Shown here piece after piece: positions 46,624 through 57,889 of a stretch of 64,000 bases of DNA (position 1 is its first letter; each line of letters opens with the position of its first letter). The notes below the pieces were generated by a model, which searched no databases, was not told the origin of the DNA, and was given only the letters and a program-made list of their open reading frames with translations. The translations under genes and the position numbers were made by a program. This stretch comes from Molossus alvarezi. Its lineage: Eukaryota > Chordata > Mammalia > Chiroptera > Molossidae. The stretch covers positions 122,787,001-122,851,000 of the forward strand of contig CM073886.1 of NCBI GenBank assembly GCA_037176705.1, read 5' to 3'.

Positions 46624-48888
46624 AGGAAAAACTCTTTTTAAGAGCAATTCCTGAGACCTGAAATGTACATACATTTTTGTAAATTAAATATTATCAGAGA
46701 AATGGCTACAGGCCAGCTTTGTAGAATTGAAATTTAATTTTCTAAAAAATTACTAAAGAATTGATACTATGTTTATAGGATTTAAAAAATCCTTTAGTAT
46801 TTGAGCTTGAAAGAGAGTTAACATTCTGGCCATGACTATTACTGATGCCTTTGCTGCATCGTTCATTTTGGAGCTTTTTCTTATGATATGAAATTGTGAG
46901 ATATCACAATCTTATTTATTTCCTCACTGGGTAAGTGAGCATCTTCGAGTAAAATAAAGCTGGGTTGTAGTACCTCTCATCACCAATAGGGGCTACTGTT
47001 TGACACAATAGTAAAGGGACCAAAAGGAGCTGAACAAAACTTCCCTTCCTCCTGGATGCTGTGCTCTGAGCTAGGCCCTGCAGATACAGCCATAAAGAAA
47101 CACGGCCTCTGGCGAGCCAGACAAATCTGTACAGAGGAGGTGGTTGGTTTAGACGAGGAGCAGTTTGGTCAGTTGTGGTAATGTAGGTGAGTCATAAGGT
47201 GGCCTGAACAAGGGCAGTAGCTTTGAGGGTGGAGAGAGACTTGGGCTTTTGGAACAACTTGGCGGATTCCTGTTTCTGTGGAGGCCACGGATCCAGGTGG
47301 CCCTGACCCCTTTGATCACTGGACACCAGAGGTAGTGAAACGGTCACTTACTGACCTGTTTGGTTTGGCTCACATGGAATTCTTTTTTTAATTGTAGATC
47401 ACTTGCCAAAATAAAATACAGATTTTTAGCTTCTCATGAAAAATATGAAGGTCTGGTAGCGATTGGCTGGAACCAAGTCATGGCTGCCCCTTTAGCCAGG
47501 GCAATGCCTCGGCCAACTTGTTCCCTTGGTTCATGCCTGTTCCCTTGGCAGGGCAGTACTGAGTACGAACTGGTGTTGAGTTGGTAAAACCTGTTCTGTC
47601 AGTAACTAGCTTTCCTGAGCTGCATTGGTGCCCCCTTGCTCCAGGGGGCGTAGCCCTCAACAGCTCCCCCCCTCCCACTTCCCTGTAATCTGGCTGTGAG
47701 GAGGTGCCATCGGGTCCTTGAGGGCCTCGGCTCCCTGCTCCAGGGCAGAGTCTCACAGCTATTGCTGACTGTCCTTGTCCTGAGCTGTGATGGCTGTTCA
47801 ATACTTCGAATGTCACTCCTGCCTTTGGGCCAGGCAGCCAGTGGCCTCCGGGCTGGACCATGCAATCTTGCCGCCTGGAGCAAGGATGTGTTTGGTCACA
47901 GGTGGCGTTGGAGTTCGGGTTGATGTTTAAAAAAATTTTCATTACAAAAGTTGCTTTATTTTCAGGACTGTTTACATTTCCATAGCATGTGCTGAATGTG
48001 ATCAATCAAGGGGAGATTAGGGACATTTTTATAACCTAAGGGAGACAAGAAGTTATTTTATTTTTGCAGTAAGTGAGCAACTTCTGAGTCAAATAAAGAT
48101 GATGTGATTGTTTTTCAACTACTGAATGTCATTCCGGAGACATTTAAAATCTTTGTAGTCAGCATCAGGTAGCACAGCTAAAATACTACTACTACTACTA
48201 ATAAATAATAACATTACATCTAGTGAGTGCTTCCAGAAACCAGTCCGTTTGCCTTCCCTTCGCAAGCAGCCCGTCCAGGGGAGACCTGATGGCTGACCTT
48301 AGAGGGACCTGTTGTTTCTCCTCCAAGGAGTCGCTCTGCATCTAGAGAAACACTTGTTCATTTCATCAGGAACGGGTGGGGCGCGGGCCAGCTGCGGCTT
48401 CTCTGCGCCGAGCCGTGAGCCCGAGGGCCGAGTGCAGGCCAGGGAATCTGAGCATGTCTTCAGGGTGAGAAATTTGATTACACAAGGGTAGGAGCTGATT
48501 GCCAGTCCTCCCATCTGGAGAAAAACTTCTGGGCGGCAGGAGCTAAGGATAGAGTGAGAGAAAGTGATACACCGAGGAGCGGGGTGAGGTGAGGGGAAGA
48601 GGCCGGGCCCTGGTCAGGTCTGCGGCAGCCGCCAGGAGGCCGGCATCACCTCTGCCCTGTTCTATCCGCAAGGGACTCTGGGACGAAGTCACGGGGGGTT
48701 CAGCGGGTGCTCTGCCCCACTGGTCTACGGCTCTTCCTCCTCGCAGCCACCCGGGTAACCATTTCTCACTGAGCTGGCTAATGGGCTAACCTGTTGGCAC
48801 CTGCCCCTGGATTTTCCTGAGATGGGGGATGGAAGAGAAGGCAGGCTCTTTGTGACTACCCCTCCCTTTCCCACACACTTGGAATTTT
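46624..48888. other. Intergenic, nothing firm
   Basis: Unique-looking sequence. A (TAC)n stretch is at 48185-48200. ORFs such as 47478-48005 (minus) have no recognised domain. Confidence 0.4.
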
Positions 48889-49399
48889 CAGCCGTCCCCC
48901 TTATCCACAGGGATATGTTCCTAGACCCCCAGTGGATGCCTGAAACCGCAGATAGCACCGAACCCTATATATTTTCCTATACATACGTACTTTTTCACTT
49001 ATAGGAAGTACTTGACGGCTTCTCTTTGGCATATCTGAATTGCCAGCAACATACTTTTGTACTTCGCAGCCATTAATAAGTGAAATAACGGTGACTTGGA
49101 CACAAGCACTGTGGTACTGAGACAGTCGACCTGATAAAACCGGATAGCTACTGAGTGACGAATAGGCGGGGGCGTATATACATCGTGGGGACACTGGACA
49201 GAGGCCTGATCTGCGTCCCAGGTGGGATGACGAGGACGGGGCAGGATGGCACAAGATGTCATCACGCCACTCAGAACAGCGTGACATTTAAAAGTTGAGT
49301 TGTTTATTTCTGGAATTTTCCATTTAACAATTTCAGACCATGGTAACTGACACAAGTAACCGAAACAGTGGAAGGTGAAGCCACGGATAAGGGGGACTG
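48889..49399 (-). mobile_element. Tigger-derived MITE with transposase start
   Basis: A 511-bp element with terminal inverted repeats: left end CAGCCGTCCCCCTTATCCAC; right end, read on the minus strand, CAGTCCCCCTTATCCGTGG. In the minus direction it holds a 5' UTR and the first part of a Tigger-type transposase frame (GNSDMPKRSRQVLPISEKV at about 49055-48999), then runs into the other terminus. The catalytic domain has been deleted, so this is a non-autonomous deletion derivative of a Tigger (pogo-superfamily) element. Confidence 0.85.
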
Positions 49400-50370
49400 T
49401 GGTCCTGCTTCTAGAGCTCAGCGCATCACAGCCTAACCGGGCCTCTCTCCCTCTGGGACGTGGACCACGGGTGAATGGCCACATCTTCCACTCCCCGGTA
49501 CCGCCAGCACCTGGCGCCATGCCTGACACAGGTACGGCCCGGCCCGTACGGTAAGTATCAACCACAGGAAGGTGAAGTCCAGGCCGGGCAGGAAACGGCA
49601 GCGCCAGGACCGAGTGCATTTCCCGCCACTGCGCTGCTTTCCGGCACCCAACGCGCAGGGGGACTGAGGTGCGTGGGGAATCCTGAACGCACCGAGTCAT
49701 CGGGGAGAGCAGGGGAGAGCTGGGCAAGTCTGCGATCCTCGGATGTGAGTGTGATGCTCAGACATCTGGGCCAATCAGAGGATACTATTTGCGTCATTTA
49801 TACTCACTGCTATCCCATTTCGAATTTTTCATGTGACCTGCTGCCGCTCTGTTGGAATTGGTTGTGACCGGGTGTTGCGTTCTCGCCATGAGCCAGCTCT
49901 GGGCGAGACACTTTCCGGGCCTTCACGGTCACAGCATGGCCGCAAGGAGCCCGTGGCTCAGGCTGGTCATGGCAGCCTGCCCTGCGCTCAGGGAGACTCA
50001 GTTTCCAGACGTGGCCTCTTTCAATGATGTGACTTCATTAAGACCAGAATATTAGGGAAGAATGCAGCGTCTGTCTTGGCCATCCCACGCTGGGCCCGAG
50101 CGGCTAGAAGAGCTGTGGACATGCACATTTTCTGTGAACTTTGTGACCTCACTGGTCCTGTTCTTTGAGACATGAGGGCAGAAGGCTCTGAGGTCAGGCG
50201 TGTCAACCGTGCAAGTCCGGACTTGGAAGACACTGTGCGACTCACAGGCTGGCGGGCCTTTCTTTCACACAGGGAAGATCGGCGGCCTGTCCAGCTAAAG
50301 GCCCCGCCGCTGAAACCTTTCCCCAGTACCCATTCAGGTCCGAAGCCATCCGGCCCCGGGCAGTCTCTGC
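49400..50370. other. Unique flank upstream of the minisatellite
   Basis: Moderately GC-rich sequence with scattered CpGs. No repeat or gene recognised. The longest + strand ORF through the minisatellite happens to start here at 50172. Confidence 0.45.
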
Positions 50371-51439
50371 GGCTTCCGTACCCTGCTACTGCACAGCACC
50401 TGCTGGGGCTGTATCCGCTCACTTCTTTCCTACACTGCTACTGCACAGCGCCTGCCGGGGCTGTATCCACAGGCTTCCTTCCTACACTGCTACTGCACAG
50501 CGCCTGCCGGGGCTGTATCCACAGGCTTCCTTCCTACACTGCTACTGCACAGCGCCTGCCGGGGCTGTATCCACAGGCTTCCTTCCTACACTGCTACTGC
50601 GCTGCGCCTGCCGGGGCTGTATCCACAGGCTTCCTACACTGCTACTGCACAGCACCTGCTGGGGCTGTATCCGCTCGCTTCTTTCCTACACTGCTACTGC
50701 ACAGCGCCTGCTGGGGGCTGTATCTCCCGGCTTCCTTCCTACACTGCTACTGCGCTGCGCCTGCCGGGGCTGTATCCACAGGCTTCCTACACTGCTACTG
50801 CACAGCGCCTGCCGGGGCTGTATCTCCCGGCTTCCTTCCTACACTGCTACTGCGCTGCGCCTGCCGGGGCTGTATCCGCCGGCTTCCTTCCTACACTGCT
50901 ACTGCACAGCGCCTGCTGGGGGCTGTATCTCCCGGCTTCCTTCCTACACTGCTACTGCGCTGCGCCTGCCAGGGCTGTATCCACAGGCTTCCTACACTGC
51001 TACTGCACAGCGCCTGCCGGGGCTGTATCTCCCGGCTTCCTTCCTACACTGCTACTGCGCTGCGCCTGCCGGGGCTGTATCCGCCGGCTTCCTTCCTACA
51101 CTGCTACTGCACAGCGCCTGCCGGGGCTGTATCCACAGGCTTCCTACACTGCTACTGCACAGCGCCTGCTGGGGGCTGTATCCGCTGGCTTCCTTCCTAC
51201 ACTGCTACTGCACAGCGCCTGCTGGGGCTGTATCCGCCGGCTTCCTACACTGCTACTGCACAGCGCCTGCTGGGGGCTGTATCCGCCGGCTTCCTACACT
51301 GCTACTGCACAGCGCCTGCCGGGGCTGTATCCGCAGGCTTCCTTCCTACACTGCTACTGCACAGCGCCTGCTGGGGGCTGTATCCGCCGGCTTCCTACAC
51401 TGCTACTGCACAGCGCCTGCTGGGGCTGTATCCGCCGGC

Positions 51440-51960
51440 TTCCTTCCGTACACTGCTACTGCACAGCGCCTGCTGGGGGCTGTATCTCCCGGCTTCCTTC
51501 CTACACTGCTACTGCTACTGCGCTGCGCCTGCTGGGGCTGTATCCACAGGCTTCCTTCCTACACTGCTACTGCACAGCGCCTGCTGGGGGCTGTATCTCC
51601 CGGCTTCCTTCCTACACTGCTACTGCTACTGCGCTGCGCCTGCTGGGGCTGTATCCGCCGGCTTCCTTCCGTACACTGCTACTGCACAGCGCCTGCTGGG
51701 GGCTGTATCTCCCGGCTTCCTTCCTACACTGCTACTGCTACTGCGCTGCACCTGCTGGGGCTGTATCCACCGGCTTCCTACACTGCTACTGCACAGCGCC
51801 TGCTGGGGCTGTATCTGCCGGCTTCCTTCTGTACACTGCTACTGCACAGTGCCTGCTGGGGGCTGTATCTCCTGGCTTCCTTCCTACACTGCTACTGCTA
51901 CTGCGCTGCACCTGCTGGGGCTGTATCCACCGGCTTCCTACACTGCTACTGCGCTGCGCC
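51440..51960. repeat. Local dimeric higher-order repeat in the minisatellite
   Basis: Units with a duplicated CTACTG (ACTGCTACTGCTACTGCG) begin at 51501, 51612, 51724 and 51894. They mostly alternate with units carrying GGGGGCTGTATCTCCCGG, giving a period of 111-112 bp. This dimer pattern is not seen in the rest of the array. Confidence 0.85.
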
Positions 51961-52500
51961 TGCTGGGGCTGTATCCGCCGGCTTGCTTCCTACACTGCTA
52001 CTGCACAGCGCCTGCTGGGGCTGTATCCGCCGGCTTCCTACACTGCTACTGCACTGCGCTTGCCGGGGTTGTATCCGCCGGCTTCCTACACTGCTACTGC
52101 ACAGCGCCTGCTGGGGCTGTATCCGCCGGCTTCCTTCCTACACTGCTACTGCACAGCGCCTGCCGGGGCTGTATCCGCCGGCTTGCTTCCTACACTGCTA
52201 CTGCACAGCGCCTGCTGGGGCTGTATCCACAGGCTTCCTTCCTACACTGCTACAGCACAGCGCCTGCCGGGGCTGTATCCGCCGGCTTGCTTCCTACACT
52301 GCTACTGCACAGCGCCTGCTGGGGGCTGTATCTCCCGGCTTCCTTCCTACACTGCTACTGCACAGCGCCTGCTGGGGCTGTATCCACAGGCTTCCTTCCT
52401 ACACTGCTACTGCACAGCGCCTGCCGGGGCTGTATCCGCCGGCTTCCTACACTGCTACTGCACAGCGCCTGCCGGGGCTGTATCCGCCGGCTTCCTTCCT

Positions 52501-53682
52501 ACACTGCTACTGCACAGCGCCTGCTGGGGCTGTATCCGCCGGCTTGCTTCCTACACTGCTACTGCACAGCGCCTGCCGGGGCTGTATCCGCCGGCTTCCT
52601 TCCTACACTGCTACTGCACAGCGCCTGCTGGGGCTGTATCCGCCCGCTTCCTTCCTACACTGCTACTGCACAGCGCCTGCTGGGGCTGTATCCGCCGGCT
52701 TGCTTCCTACACTGCTACTGCACAGCGCCTGCTGGGGCTGTATCCGCCCGCTTCCTTCCTACACTGCTACTGCACAGCGCCTGCTGGGGCTGTATCCGCC
52801 GGCTTGCTTCCATACCCTGCTACAGCACAGCGCCTGCCGGGGCTGTATCTGCCGGCTTACTTCCTACACTGCTACTGCACAGCGCCTGCTGGGGCTGTAT
52901 CCGCCGGCTTGCTTCCATACCCTGCTACAGCACAGCGCCTGCTGGGGCTGTATCCGCCGGCTTCCTACACTGCTACTGCACAGCGCCTGCTGGGGCTGTA
53001 TCCGCCCGCTTCCTTCCTACACTGCTACTGCACAGCGCCTGCCGGGGCTGTATCCGCCGGCTTGCTTCCTACACTGCTACTGCACAGCGCCTGCTGGGGC
53101 TGTATCCACAGGCTTCCTTCCTACACTGCTACAGCACAGCGCCTGCCGGGGCTGTATCCGCCGGCTTGCTTCCTACACTGCTACTGCACAGCGCCTGCCG
53201 GGGCTGTATCCGCCGGCTTCCTACACTGCTACTGCACAGCGCCTGCCGGGGCTGTATCCGCCGGCTTCCTTCCTACACTGCTACTGCACAGCGCCTGCCG
53301 GGGCTGTATCCGCCGGCTTCCTACACTGCTACTGCACAGCGCCTGCCGGGGCTGTATCCGCCGGCTTCCTTCCTACACTGCTACTGCACAGCGCCTGCCG
53401 GGGCTGTATCCGCCGGCTTCCTTCCTACACTGCTACTGCACAGCGCCTGCTGGGGCTGTATCCGCCCGCTTCCTTCCTACACTGCTACTGCACAGCGCCT
53501 GCTGGGGCTGTATCCGCAGGCTTCCTTCCTACACTGCTACTGCACAGCGCCTGCTGGGGCTGTATCCGCCAGCTTCCTACACTGCTACTGCACAGCGCCT
53601 GCTGGGGCTGTATCCGCAGGCTTCCTTCCTACACTGCTACTGCACAGCGCCTGCTGGGGCTGTATCCGCAGGCTTCCTTCCT
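52501..53682. repeat. Minisatellite higher-order copy 1
   Basis: First copy of a duplicated block of about 1.18 kb. Diagnostic rare variants (CATACCCTGCTACAG at 52811, then TATCTGCCGGCTTAC) recur 1182 bp downstream at 53993. The unit order (48, 52 and variant types) is the same in both copies. Confidence 0.88.
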
Positions 53683-54930
53683 ACACTGCTACTGCACAGC
53701 GCCTGCCGGGGCTGTATCCGCCGGCTTGCTTCCTACACTGCTACTGCACAGCGCCTGCCGGGGCTGTATCCGCCGGCTTCCTTCCTACACTGCTACTGCA
53801 CAGCGCCTGCTGGGGCTGTATCCGCCCGCTTCCTTCCTACACTGCTACTGCACAGCGCCTGCTGGGGCTGTATCCGCCGGCTTGCTTCCTACACTGCTAC
53901 TGCACAGCGCCTGCTGGGGCTGTATCCGCCCGCTTCCTTCCTACACTGCTACTGCACAGCGCCTGCTGGGGCTGTATCCGCCGGCTTGCTTCCATACCCT
54001 GCTACAGCACAGCGCCTGCCGGGGCTGTATCTGCCGGCTTACTTCCTACACTGCTACTGCACAGCGCCTGCTGGGGCTGTATCCGCCGGCTTGCTTCCAT
54101 ACCCTGCTACAGCACAGCGCCTGCTGGGGCTGTATCCGCCGGCTTCCTACACTGCTACTGCACAGCGCCTGCTGGGGCTGTATCCGCCCGCTTCCTTCCT
54201 ACACTGCTACTGCACAGCGCCTGCCGGGGCTGTATCCGCCGGCTTGCTTCCTACACTGCTACTGCACAGCGCCTGCTGGGGCTGTATCCACAGGCTTCCT
54301 TCCTACACTGCTACAGCACAGCGCCTGCCGGGGCTGTATCCGCCGGCTTGCTTCCTACACTGCTACTGCACAGCGCCTGCCGGGGCTGTATCCGCCGGCT
54401 TCCTACACTGCTACTGCACAGCGCCTGCCGGGGCTGTATCCGCCGGCTTCCTTCCTACACTGCTACTGCACAGCGCCTGCCGGGGCTGTATCCGCCGGCT
54501 TCCTACACTGCTACTGCACAGCGCCTGCCGGGGCTGTATCCGCCGGCTTCCTTCCTACACTGCTACTGCACAGCGCCTGCTGGGGCTGTATCCGCCGGCT
54601 TGCTTCCTACACTGCTACTGCACAGCGCCTGCCGGGGCTGTATCCGCCGGCTTCCTTCCTACACTGCTACTGCACAGCGCCTGCTGGGGCTGTATCCGCC
54701 CGCTTCCTTCCTACACTGCTACTGCACAGCGCCTGCTGGGGCTGTATCCGCAGGCTTCCTTCCTACACTGCTACTGCACAGCGCCTGCTGGGGCTGTATC
54801 CGCCAGCTTCCTACACTGCTACTGCACAGCGCCTGCTGGGGCTGTATCCGCAGGCTTCCTTCCTACACTGCTACTGCACAGCGCCTGCTGGGGCTGTATC
54901 CGCAGGCTTCCTTCCTACACTGCTACTGCA
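53683..54930. repeat. Minisatellite higher-order copy 2
   Basis: Second copy of the block. It matches copy 1 with a 1182-bp offset until about 54572. There it has one extra 52-bp unit, after which the offset becomes 1234 bp (CCAGCTTCC variant at 53570 and 54804). This dates the extra unit to after the block duplication, or its loss to copy 1. Confidence 0.88.
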
Positions 54931-57543
54931 CAGCGCCTGCTGGGGCTGTATCCGCCCGCTTCCTTCCTACACTGCTACTGCACAGCGCCTGCCGGGGCTG
55001 TATCCGCCGGCTTGCTTCCTACACTGCTACTGCACAGCGCCTGCTGGGGCTGTATCTGCCGGCTTACTTCCTACACTGCTACTGCACAGCGCCTGCCGGG
55101 GCTGTATCCGCCGGCTTCCTACACTGCTACTGCACAGCGCCTGCTGGGGCTGTATCCGCCCGCTTCCTTCCTACACTGCTACTGCACAGCGCCTGCCGGG
55201 GCTGTATCCGCCGGCTTCCTACACTGCTACTGCACAGCGCCTGCTGGGGCTGTATCCGCCGGCTTGCTTCCTACACTGCTACTGCACAGCGCCTGCCGGG
55301 GCTGTATCCGCCGGCTTCCTACACTGCTACTGCACAGCGCCTGCCGGGGCTGTATCCGCCGGCTTCCTACACTGCTACTGCACAGCGCCTGCTGGGGCTG
55401 TATCCGCCGGCTTGCTTCCTACACTGCTACTGCACAGCGCCTGCCGGGGCTGTATCCGCCGGCTTCCTACACTGCTACTGCACAGCGCCTGCTGGGGCTG
55501 TATCCGCCGGCTTGCTTCCTACACTGCTACTGCACAGCGCCTGCTGGGGCTGTATCCGCCGGCTTGCTTCCTACACTGCTACTGCACAGCGCCTGCCGGG
55601 GCTGTATCCGCCGGCTTCCTACACTGCTACTGCACAGCGCCTGCTGGGGCTGTATCCGCCGGCTTGCTTCCTACACTGCTACTGCACAGCGCCTGCCGGG
55701 GCTGTATCCGCCGGCTTCCTACACTGCTACTGCACAGCGCCTGCCGGGGCTGTATCCGCCGGCTTCCTACACTGCTACTGCACAGCGCCTGCTGGGGCTG
55801 TATCCGCCGGCTTGCTTCCTACACTGCTACTGCACAGCGCCTGCTGGGGCTGTATCCGCCGGCTTGCTTCCTACACTGCTACTGCACAGCGCCTGCCGGG
55901 GCTGTATCCGCCGGCTTCCTACACTGCTACTGCACAGCGCTTGCCGGGGTTGTATCTGCCGGCTTCCTACACTGCTACTGCACAGCGCCTGCTGGGGCTG
56001 TATCCGCCGGCTTCCTACACTGCTACTGCACAGCGCCTGCCGGGGCTGTATCCGCCGGCTTCCTACACTGCTACTGCACAGCGCCTGCTGGGGCTGTATC
56101 CGCCGGCTTCCTACACTGCTACTGCACTGCGCTTGCCGGGGTTGTATCTGCCGGCTTCCTACACTGCTACTGCACAGCGCCTGCTGGGGCTGTATCCGCC
56201 GGCTTCCTACACTGCTACTGCACAGCGCCTGCTGGGGCTGTATCCGCCGGCTTGCTTCCTACACTGCTACTGCACAGCGCCTGCCGGGGCTGTATCCGCC
56301 GGCTTCCTTCCTACACTGCTACTGCACAGCGCCTGCTGGGGCTGTATCCGCAGGCTTCCTTCCTACACTGCTACTGCACAGCGCCTGCCGGGGCTGTATC
56401 CGCCGGCTTCCTACACTGCTACTGCACAGCGCCTGCTGGGGCTGTATCCGCCGGCTTGCTTCCTACACTGCTACTGCACAGCGCCTGCTGGGGCTGTATC
56501 CGCAGGCTTCCTTCCTACACTGCTACTGCACAGCGCCTGCTGGGGCTGTATCCGCCGGCTTGCTTCCTACACTGCTACTGCACAGCGCCTGCTGGGGCTG
56601 TATCCACAGGCTTCCTTCCTACACTGCTACAGCACAGCGCCTGCCGGGGCTGTATCCGCCGGCTTGCTTCCTACACTGCTACTGCACAGCGCCTGCCGGG
56701 GCTGTATCCGCCGGCTTCCTACACTGCTACTGCACAGCGCCTGCTGGGGCTGTATCCGCCGGCTTGCTTCCTACACTGCTACTGCGCTGCGCCTGCCGGG
56801 GCTGTATCCGCCGGCTTCCTACACTGCTACTGCACAGCGCCTGCCGGGGCTGTATCCGCCGGCTTGCTTCCTACACTGCTACTGCACAGCGCCTGCCGGG
56901 GCTGTATCCGCCGGCTTCCTTCCTACACTGCTACTGCACAGCGCCTGCCGGGGCTGTATCCGCCGGCTTCCTTCCTACACTGCTACTGCACAGCGCCTGC
57001 TGGGGCTGTATCCGCCGGCTTGCTTCCTACACTGCTACTGCACAGCACCTGCTGGGGCTGTATCCGCCGGCTTCCTACACTGCTACTGCACAGCACCTGC
57101 TGGGGCTGTATCCGCCGGCTTCCTACACTGCTACTGCACTGCGCTTGCCGGGGTTGTATCTGCCGGCTTCCTACACTGCTACTGCACAGCGCCTGCTGGG
57201 GCTGTATCCGCCGGCTTCCTACACTGCTACTGCACTGCGCTTGCCGGGGTTGTATCTGCCGGCTTCCTACACTGCTACTGCACAGCGCCTGCTGGGGCTG
57301 TATCCCCCGGCTTCCTACACTGCTACTGCACAGCGCCTGCCGGGGCTGTATCCCCCGGCTTCCTACACTGCTACTGCACAGCGCCTGCCGGGGCTGTATC
57401 CCCCGGCTTCCTACACTGCTACTGCACAGCACCTGCTGGGGCTGTATCCGCCGGCTTCCTACACTGCTACTGCACAGCGCCTGCTCGGGGCTGTATCCTC
57501 GGCTTCCTACACTGCTACTGCACAGCGCCTGCTGGGGCTGTAA

Positions 57544-57889
57544 CTAGTGCTCGTGTAGGGAGTCCGCCGCGCAACTTTTCTTGGCCCTCGATGTCACTGC
57601 CTTACTCCCGTCCCTCCTTGTCTGATGGCCTTCGTGTACCATGGTTGGAATTTGGTGCCGGTGAAATCAGACCTTCACTGACTTCCCCGTGAAGTCATGA
57701 TAGCACTTCGAAAGAATCACTTGGGACAAAGCCTTTACATACCTGAAATAATTATGACGTAAGAGCTGAGAGTTCTGGGAAGTTCACTGTCTGGCTCTTC
57801 AAACGGGCAAGTCCGCAGAGACTCCCTTGGTGGACTGGAAATCAGGGCTCATGGGAGCAGCAGCCCTGGGGTTAAATGTCTAGTGTATA
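57544..57889. other. Unique flank downstream of the minisatellite
   Basis: AT/GC-balanced sequence with no recognised repeat or gene. Confidence 0.45.

Larger units (their letters stand above)
50371..57543. repeat. 7.2-kb CpG-rich minisatellite, about 140 units of 48/52 bp
   Basis: Tandem array whose basic 48-bp unit contains CTACACTGCTACTGCACAGC, then GCCTGCCGGGG, then CTGTATCCGCCGGCTTC. The 52-bp form adds four bases (GGCTTCCTTC or GGCTTGCTTC for GGCTTC). Rarer forms have an extra G (GGGGG), an extra CTACTG, or the CATACCCTGCTACAG variant. Units are about two-thirds G+C with four CpGs per 48 bp. The array starts after GCAGTCTCTGC and ends at CTGTAACTAGTGC. Unit types are unevenly spread: the 5' 1.6 kb mixes GCGCTGCGCC and ACAGCGCC types with GGGGG and CCACAGG variants, the middle has long-range duplications, and the 3' end is nearly pure 48-bp units. 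The unit contains no TAA, TAG or TGA on the + strand, so all three + frames stay open. Confidence 0.98.

Noticed and set aside
56983..57432. 149-codon minus-strand ORF in the 3' end of the minisatellite.
   Set aside because: Only one minus frame of the 48-bp unit is open. The ORF exists only because the 3' end is pure 48-bp units.
50371..57543. CRISPR-like repeat array.
   Set aside because: Units are contiguous and have no unique spacers. The sequence context is mammalian.
50172..57692. A 2506-codon ORF, with overlapping 1854- and 1827-codon ORFs in the other + frames.
   Set aside because: All three + frames are open because the tandem unit lacks stop trinucleotides. The frame wanders between three unrelated 16-mers at every 52-bp unit, and no promoter, splice or domain evidence supports coding.
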